Source: Actinomycetota bacterium (GTDB lineage Bacteria; Actinomycetota; Acidimicrobiia; Acidimicrobiales; Ilumatobacteraceae). Taken from it: 9,075 nucleotides of DNA. The notes under the pieces are model-generated. The model was not told the DNA's origin. It made no database searches and saw only the letters and a list, made by a program, of their open reading frames with translations. Of the stretch, positions 5,694 through 9,075 are shown piece after piece. The stretch covers positions 1-9,075 of the forward strand of contig SXYT01000160.1 of assembly GCA_005788205.1 (NCBI GenBank), in the 5' to 3' direction. Within the stretch, counting starts at the first letter, position 1, and every line of letters starts with the position of its first letter. The position numbers were made by a program, and so were the translations under genes.

Positions 5694-6398
5694 ATGCACG
5701 GGAAGCGCCATCTCCGTCGCGGCACCGCCGCCGCGCTCGTGGCCCTGCTGACCCTCCCCGCCGTGTCAATGCCCGTGGCCGCCGCTCCGGTCCGTCATGA
5801 CGCCGTCCCCGCCAGGGTCGACCCGCGGTACCAGATGCCCGGGTACTCGTTCCGCTCGCGAGACCGGCTGGCGGTCGATGCGGTGGCGGCCCTTGCCATT
5901 GCAATGCGCCAGGACAACGTGGATGACCCCATGTACCTCGGCCTGCGCCGTCTCGTCTCTGACGAGATCGCCTCGCGCATGTCGCTCGACCCCGTCAAGT
6001 TGCACCGGGCCTGGAGCCGCGCCCCGCGCGACCACCAGATCGCCGGGCTCGCCGCCATCTCGCAGATCGGTGTGCGCTACGTCGAAGGCAAGGAAGACCC
6101 GTACGTGTTCATGGACTGCAGCGGTCTGCAGTGGTACGCATGGCGCGCAGCCGGCCTCGACATGCCGCGCCAGGCAGTCTCCCAGCAGGACCGTCACATG
6201 CGCATCGAGCGCGAGGACGCCGTGTTCGGCGACGTCGTGGGCGAGGGCACGCACGTCCACACGTACCTCGGCGTGTCGCTCGCGATGATTCACGCACCGT
6301 TCAACGGCAAGCGGGTGAAACTGAAGATGATGAGCGAGGCACAGGCGTCACGCAGCATCTGGGCCGACCCCAGCCTGATCGCGCTCTACAGACTCTGA
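5694..6398 (+). CDS. Secreted NlpC/P60-like cysteine peptidase
   Basis: Probable cell-wall peptidase acting outside the membrane on peptidoglycan peptides; the exact bond is unknown. The 234-residue protein has a signal peptide (basic MHGKRHLRR, hydrophobic 11-30, cleavage near VAA-AP). A helical region of unknown role covers about 55-110. The C-terminal domain from about 115 has the nucleophile Cys142 in DCSGLQWYAW, the GDVV turn (179-182), then HVHTYLG (187-193), where His187 aligns with the catalytic His of the usual HVGIYLG, and a possible third residue His200 in MIHAP. The second His at 189 replaces the normal Gly. There are no recognisable SH3 or LysM wall-binding domains. The gene is divergent from mocA and convergent with the XdhC gene, with nine bases between their stop codons, so it is a single-gene unit between two cofactor operons. 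Confidence 0.85.
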   Translation: MHGKRHLRRGTAAALVALLTLPAVSMPVAAAPVRHDAVPARVDPRYQMPGYSFRSRDRLAVDAVAALAIAMRQDNVDDPMYLGLRRLVSDEIASRMSLDPVKLHRAWSRAPRDHQIAGLAAISQIGVRYVEGKEDPYVFMDCSGLQWYAWRAAGLDMPRQAVSQQDRHMRIEREDAVFGDVVGEGTHVHTYLGVSLAMIHAPFNGKRVKLKMMSEAQASRSIWADPSLIALYRL

Positions 6399-6407
6399 TC
6401 CGGTCGG

Positions 6408-7211
6408 TCAGTGGATCGCGCCGTCGGTGGTGCCGAGCGGCGCGGCGGCGCGGTTGTTGCGCCTCGCGATGATCTCGCCCACGATCGAGATAGCGGTCTC
6501 CTCCGGGGTGCGCCCGCCGAGGTCGAGCCCGATGGGGCTGGAGAGGCGGGCCAACTCTGCGGGGTCCGCGACCCCGACCTCGGCCAGCCGCTCGAGGCGC
6601 TTCGCATGGGTCTTGCGGCTCCCCATCACGCCGATGTAGGCCACGCTCGTGCGAAGCGCTGCCTGGATGGCGGGCACGTCGAACTTCGGGTCGTGGGTGA
6701 GGATGCAGACCGCGTCGCGCGACCCGAGAAGGTGCCCGCGCTGCTCGAACACGGGGGATGGCCAGGAGACCACGACCTCGTCGGCCATGGGGAAACGCCG
6801 CTTTGTGGCGAAGATCTCGCGGGCGTCGATCACGGTGACGTGGTACCCGAGCACCTTTGCCACCCTCGCGAGGGCGGCGGTGAAGTCCACTGCGCCGAAG
6901 ATCCACATCCGCGGCGGCGGCGAGAACGACTCCACGAACACGCGGACGGTGGCGGTGTTCTCCAGGTCCTCCGGTGTGGATTGGCCCTGGGGGCCGTAGT
7001 GACGGACGGCGGTGCGCGCGGCCTCCAGCTCGCCGAGTGCGTCACGCGCGACGATGCGGTCCAGCTGCGGATCGCCGAGCGAGCCGCCGAGGACACCCTC
7101 GGGCGTGATCGCGAGCGTGGCGCCGGTGTGCGGGCCCTCGATGACGGTGCACAGCGCGACGGGCAGGTTCTCGCGGACGCGCGCGGAGAAGAGCTCGTAG
7201 GTGGACGTCAC
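6408..7211 (-). CDS. XdhC-family molybdenum cofactor maturation protein with Rossmann domain
   Basis: Predicted to bind the molybdenum cofactor and help sulfurate or insert it into a molybdenum hydroxylase. In 267 residues the N-terminal part (about 5-75) is a degenerate XdhC/CoxI domain: PVALCTVIEGPHTGATLAITPEG aligns, but the family GSVSGGCVE motif has become GGSLGDPQLD, with no Cys. The C-terminal XdhC Rossmann domain (about 88-255) has WIFGAVDFTAAL (103-114) in place of the usual GxGxxA nucleotide loop, TVIDAR (126-131), LTHDPKFD (171-178), GVMGSRKTH (194-202) and SPIGLDLGGRTPEETAISI (225-243). The GTG at 7211 lies four bases after the previous stop, with GAGTGG nearby as a weak ribosome binding site. 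It works next to the small XdhC domain protein and may form one functional unit with it. It could be named coxF or coxI, which I leave open. Confidence 0.92.
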   Translation of the reverse strand: MTSTYELFSARVRENLPVALCTVIEGPHTGATLAITPEGVLGGSLGDPQLDRIVARDALGELEAARTAVRHYGPQGQSTPEDLENTATVRVFVESFSPPPRMWIFGAVDFTAALARVAKVLGYHVTVIDAREIFATKRRFPMADEVVVSWPSPVFEQRGHLLGSRDAVCILTHDPKFDVPAIQAALRTSVAYIGVMGSRKTHAKRLERLAEVGVADPAELARLSSPIGLDLGGRTPEETAISIVGEIIARRNNRAAAPLGTTDGAIH

Positions 7212-7215
7212 GGGA

Positions 7216-7533
7216 TCACCACTCGAGCGGCTGGATGAAGAGGTGGATGATGCCTCCGCAGGTGAGACCCACAGCGAACGCCTCGTCGTCCGAGTACCCG
7301 AAGGTGACGACACGGCTCTCGTTCTCGCCGGCGAGGATCGCGAGTGCCTCGCTCACCACGGCACCCTCCACGCAGCCCCCGCTCACCGAGCCGATGACCT
7401 CGCCGTCCTCGTTGACGGCCATGGCGGCACCGGTCTCGCGCGGGCCGGAGCCCTGTGTGTCCACGACGCGCGCGATGGCGATGCGCTTGCCCTGGTTGCG
7501 CCAGCGGTCGATGTCATCGAGGAGGTCACGCAC
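7216..7533 (-). CDS. Stand-alone XdhC/CoxI domain protein
   Basis: A 105-residue protein consisting only of the XdhC/CoxI N-terminal domain. The marks are IAIARVVDTQGSGPRETGAAM (18-38) and the intact GSVSGGCVEGAVV (48-60), whose Cys54 is the conserved cysteine of the family, followed by VTFGYSDDEAFAVGLTCGG (76-94) with Cys92. It presumably binds the molybdenum cofactor or supplies the cysteine function missing from the next gene product. The GTG start at 7533 overlaps the CoxE stop by eight bases, implying coupled translation. It is not a frameshifted half of the following gene, because that gene carries its own copy of the domain. Confidence 0.9.
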   Translation of the reverse strand: MRDLLDDIDRWRNQGKRIAIARVVDTQGSGPRETGAAMAVNEDGEVIGSVSGGCVEGAVVSEALAILAGENESRVVTFGYSDDEAFAVGLTCGGIIHLFIQPLEW

Positions 7534-8650
7534 GGTTCATCACTTTCGTCAGGGTCTCGAGCGCGTCGAGGGAGTGCCCCTCCACGAACTCGTCCACGAA
7601 TGGTAGGGCCGCGGCCATGCCGCGGGCGAGGGGCGCGTACCCCGGGGTCACCTTCAGGGGGTTCACCCACACGGTCCGGAACGCCACGCGGCGGAGGCGC
7701 TGCATCTCCCCGGCGAGCACCTGCGGGTCGCCGCGGTCCCAGCCGTCGCTCAGGATGACCACGATTGCCCCGCGTGCCATCCCGCGCACGCCCCACTCGT
7801 CGTTGAAGGTGCGCAGCGTCTCGCCGAGCCGGGTGCCCCCGCTCCAGTCGGCCACCCGCGAGCCCGCCATCCGAAGTGCCCTGTCGGGATCCTTCGAGGA
7901 GAGCTCCCTGCTGATCCTCGTGAGGCGCGTGCCGAGGGTGAACGCCTCGACGCGCTGGCGGCCGGCCACGCCGGCGTGCACGAAGCGCACGAGCGCCCGC
8001 GCGTACGGCTCCATTGACCCGCTGATGTCGAGCAGAAAGACGATGCGCCGCGGCCGCGTGCCGTGGCGCGACCACTTCCGCCGCACGGGCTCTCCCTGGG
8101 CCGCGAGGGAGGCGCGGACGGTGCGGCGCATGTCGGGCCGCGAGCCCTTCGCCGAGCGCACCCAGCGCACCGACTCGCGCGGCGTCCCGGTCACGCGCAG
8201 TTTTTCCATCCATCGTTGCGCCTGGCGCATCTCGTCGTCGGAGTAGTCGGTGAAGTCCTTGTCACGGAGCGTCTCCACGCCCGAGAACCGCAGCGTGATC
8301 GTGGGTTCGTCGCCGGCCTGTGCGGATCCGTCGGCGGCACCGTCCTCCTCTGCGTCCAGTGCGATGGTGATGCGCAGTTCCTCCTCGGGGAGCGCGGACG
8401 GGGACTCGCGGTGCTCCCAGAACACCGCGAAAGCGCGGTCGAACACGGGGATGTCCTCGGGAGCGCGGGCGAGGGTGCACCGCGCCGCCCAGTAGACGCA
8501 GTCGCGGTCCTCGATGCCGACGAGCCCGAGCGCGTCGACGAAGGTGAGGACCGAGTCCAGCGGGGCGGCGATGTCGACGCCGCGCAGGACCCTCGCGAAC
8601 GCCACCGCGAGCATCTCCGCGGATGACTCTGCCGTGAACGTGCTGCTCAT
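7526..8650 (-). CDS. coxE: CoxE, von Willebrand factor A domain protein
   Basis: Partner of the CoxD ATPase in building the molybdenum-copper active site of CO dehydrogenase; MoxR-type ATPases commonly work with a VWA protein that binds metal through a MIDAS site. The 374-residue protein has an N-terminal helical region (about 1-95), an acidic linker of Glu, Asp and Ala (99-115), a basic region with SVRWVRSAKGSRPDMRRTVRASL (160-182) and the VWA domain (about 200-355). The MIDAS residues are present: DISGS (208-212), Thr273 in SGGTRLGETL and Asp302 in ILSDGWDRGDP. The ATG at 8650 is one base after the CoxD stop (TGAGATG) and has little ribosome binding site of its own, so translation should be coupled to CoxD. 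An upstream in-frame start at 8713 would lie inside coxD and is less likely. The family is certain; the CO dehydrogenase link rests on the coxD-coxE-xdhC order. Confidence 0.94.
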   Translation of the reverse strand: MSSTFTAESSAEMLAVAFARVLRGVDIAAPLDSVLTFVDALGLVGIEDRDCVYWAARCTLARAPEDIPVFDRAFAVFWEHRESPSALPEEELRITIALDAEEDGAADGSAQAGDEPTITLRFSGVETLRDKDFTDYSDDEMRQAQRWMEKLRVTGTPRESVRWVRSAKGSRPDMRRTVRASLAAQGEPVRRKWSRHGTRPRRIVFLLDISGSMEPYARALVRFVHAGVAGRQRVEAFTLGTRLTRISRELSSKDPDRALRMAGSRVADWSGGTRLGETLRTFNDEWGVRGMARGAIVVILSDGWDRGDPQVLAGEMQRLRRVAFRTVWVNPLKVTPGYAPLARGMAAALPFVDEFVEGHSLDALETLTKVMNRA

Positions 8651-8651
8651 C

Positions 8652-9075
8652 TCAGCCGTGGAGTGCCCCGCGCTCGAACGCCTGCGTGACGATCGCGGCG
8701 ATGCCGTGCTCACGCACGCGGCTCTGGTCCTCGCGGTACTTCAGCACGGTGCCGAGGGTGGCATCCACCACCGACTCGTCGATACGAGTGATGCCGAGGC
8801 GGGCGAGGGCGGTGGCCCAGTCGATCGTCTCGGCGACACCCGGCGGCTTGTACAGGTTGATGGCACGCAGCGACTCCACGGCGGCGGCAACCTGGCGGGT
8901 CAGTTCCTCGCCGGCGTCGGGTACGCGCATGGCGACGATCTCGACCTCGCGCTCGAAAGTGGGGTGCTCCACCCAGTGGTACAGGCAGCGCCGCGTGAGG
9001 GCGACGTGCACGTCGCGGGTGCGGTTGGAGGTGAGGATCCCGAGCGGCGGCACGGCGGCGCGGAACGGGCCGAGC
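8652..9075 (-). CDS. coxD: CoxD, MoxR-type AAA+ ATPase (C-terminal part only)
   Basis: C-terminal 140 residues or so of an AAA+ ATPase whose Walker motifs lie beyond the right edge. CoxD-type proteins use ATP to remodel apo-CO dehydrogenase so that sulfur and copper can be introduced at the active site. Visible marks are the sensor 1 segment LGILTSNRTRDVH followed by ALTRRCLYHW, with the arginine finger region, and EHPTFEREVEIV. This is the standard CoxD/MoxR order. The lid domain includes INLYKPPGVAETIDWATAL, ending in a helical tail. The frame is open to base 9075, so the internal GTG at 9053 is not the start. One base separates its stop from coxE. Family assignment is firm despite truncation. 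Confidence 0.93.
   Translation of the reverse strand, partial: LGPFRAAVPPLGILTSNRTRDVHVALTRRCLYHWVEHPTFEREVEIVAMRVPDAGEELTRQVAAAVESLRAINLYKPPGVAETIDWATALARLGITRIDESVVDATLGTVLKYREDQSRVREHGIAAIVTQAFERGALHG

Noticed and set aside
6397..6417. GATCC/GGATC inverted repeat between the convergent NlpC and XdhC stops
   Set aside because: The stem is only five Watson-Crick pairs with an 11-base loop and no T-run; too weak to call a terminator.
7209..7218. Possible frameshift splitting one xdhC gene into two
   Set aside because: The downstream protein has its own version of the XdhC/CoxI domain before the Rossmann domain, so the two frames are separate genes rather than halves of one.
6411..7238. Plus-strand open frame of 275 codons
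   Set aside because: It is antisense to the well-defined XdhC Rossmann protein.
9051..9053. GTG as the start of a short protein ending at 8652
   Set aside because: The frame is open to the window edge and the residues before this codon (LGPFRAA) continue the MoxR ATPase sequence, so it is an internal codon of coxD.
1..9075. CRISPR, transposons, phage or defence islands
   Set aside because: No spaced direct repeats, transposase or integrase motifs, or terminal inverted repeats were seen; all genes fit metabolic, wall or secreted functions.

Overview
The window is about 9 kb of high-GC DNA with dense, overlapping genes, GTG starts and apparently leaderless starts. It also carries a DUF501 gene beside an exopolyphosphatase gene. 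Together these suggest a member of the Actinomycetota; the class cannot be fixed from the sequence. No rRNA, tRNA, CRISPR array, insertion sequence or phage gene was seen, and no gene-free stretch exceeds about 120 bases.

Left part (1-2400): a truncated secreted protein gene on the minus strand (1-407) is divergent from a secreted subtilisin-family serine protease on the plus strand (473-1963). The protease has a complete catalytic set, a fibronectin type III domain and a short cysteine-bearing C-terminal domain, but no room for a propeptide. A small, very basic, histidine-rich protein of unknown function follows (2080-2400). It is preceded by a 21-base palindrome and a strong ribosome binding site.

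Middle part (2435-5674, minus strand): five genes are packed with overlaps or gaps of 3-5 bases and look like one operon. Reading from the promoter end they are a MobA/MocA-like nucleotidyltransferase, CoxG, DUF501, a Ppx/GppA phosphatase and a RimJ-like acetyltransferase. The first two are accessory functions for molybdenum hydroxylases of the aerobic CO dehydrogenase type: cytidylylation of the molybdopterin cofactor, and membrane association of the enzyme. The last three are housekeeping or stress genes.

Right part (5694-9075): a plus-strand secreted NlpC/P60-like peptidase gene (5694-6398) separates that operon from a second minus-strand operon. The second operon encodes CoxD (MoxR AAA+ ATPase, only its C-terminal end), CoxE (von Willebrand factor A protein), a stand-alone XdhC/CoxI domain, and a longer XdhC protein with a Rossmann domain. 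CoxD and CoxE are known to work together to build the active site of form I CO dehydrogenase. XdhC proteins bind and protect or deliver the molybdenum cofactor, MocA-type enzymes make its cytosine dinucleotide form, and CoxG links the finished enzyme to the membrane. The window therefore holds most of a CO dehydrogenase (or related molybdenum hydroxylase) maturation set. The catalytic subunits coxL, coxM and coxS are not here and may lie beyond base 9075.

I do not see a clearly new system. The best leads are the paired XdhC proteins with complementary motifs, the fusion of the cofactor genes to a DUF501-ppx-acetyltransferase operon, the palindrome before the orphan basic protein, and the propeptide-less protease with a locked leaderless start.
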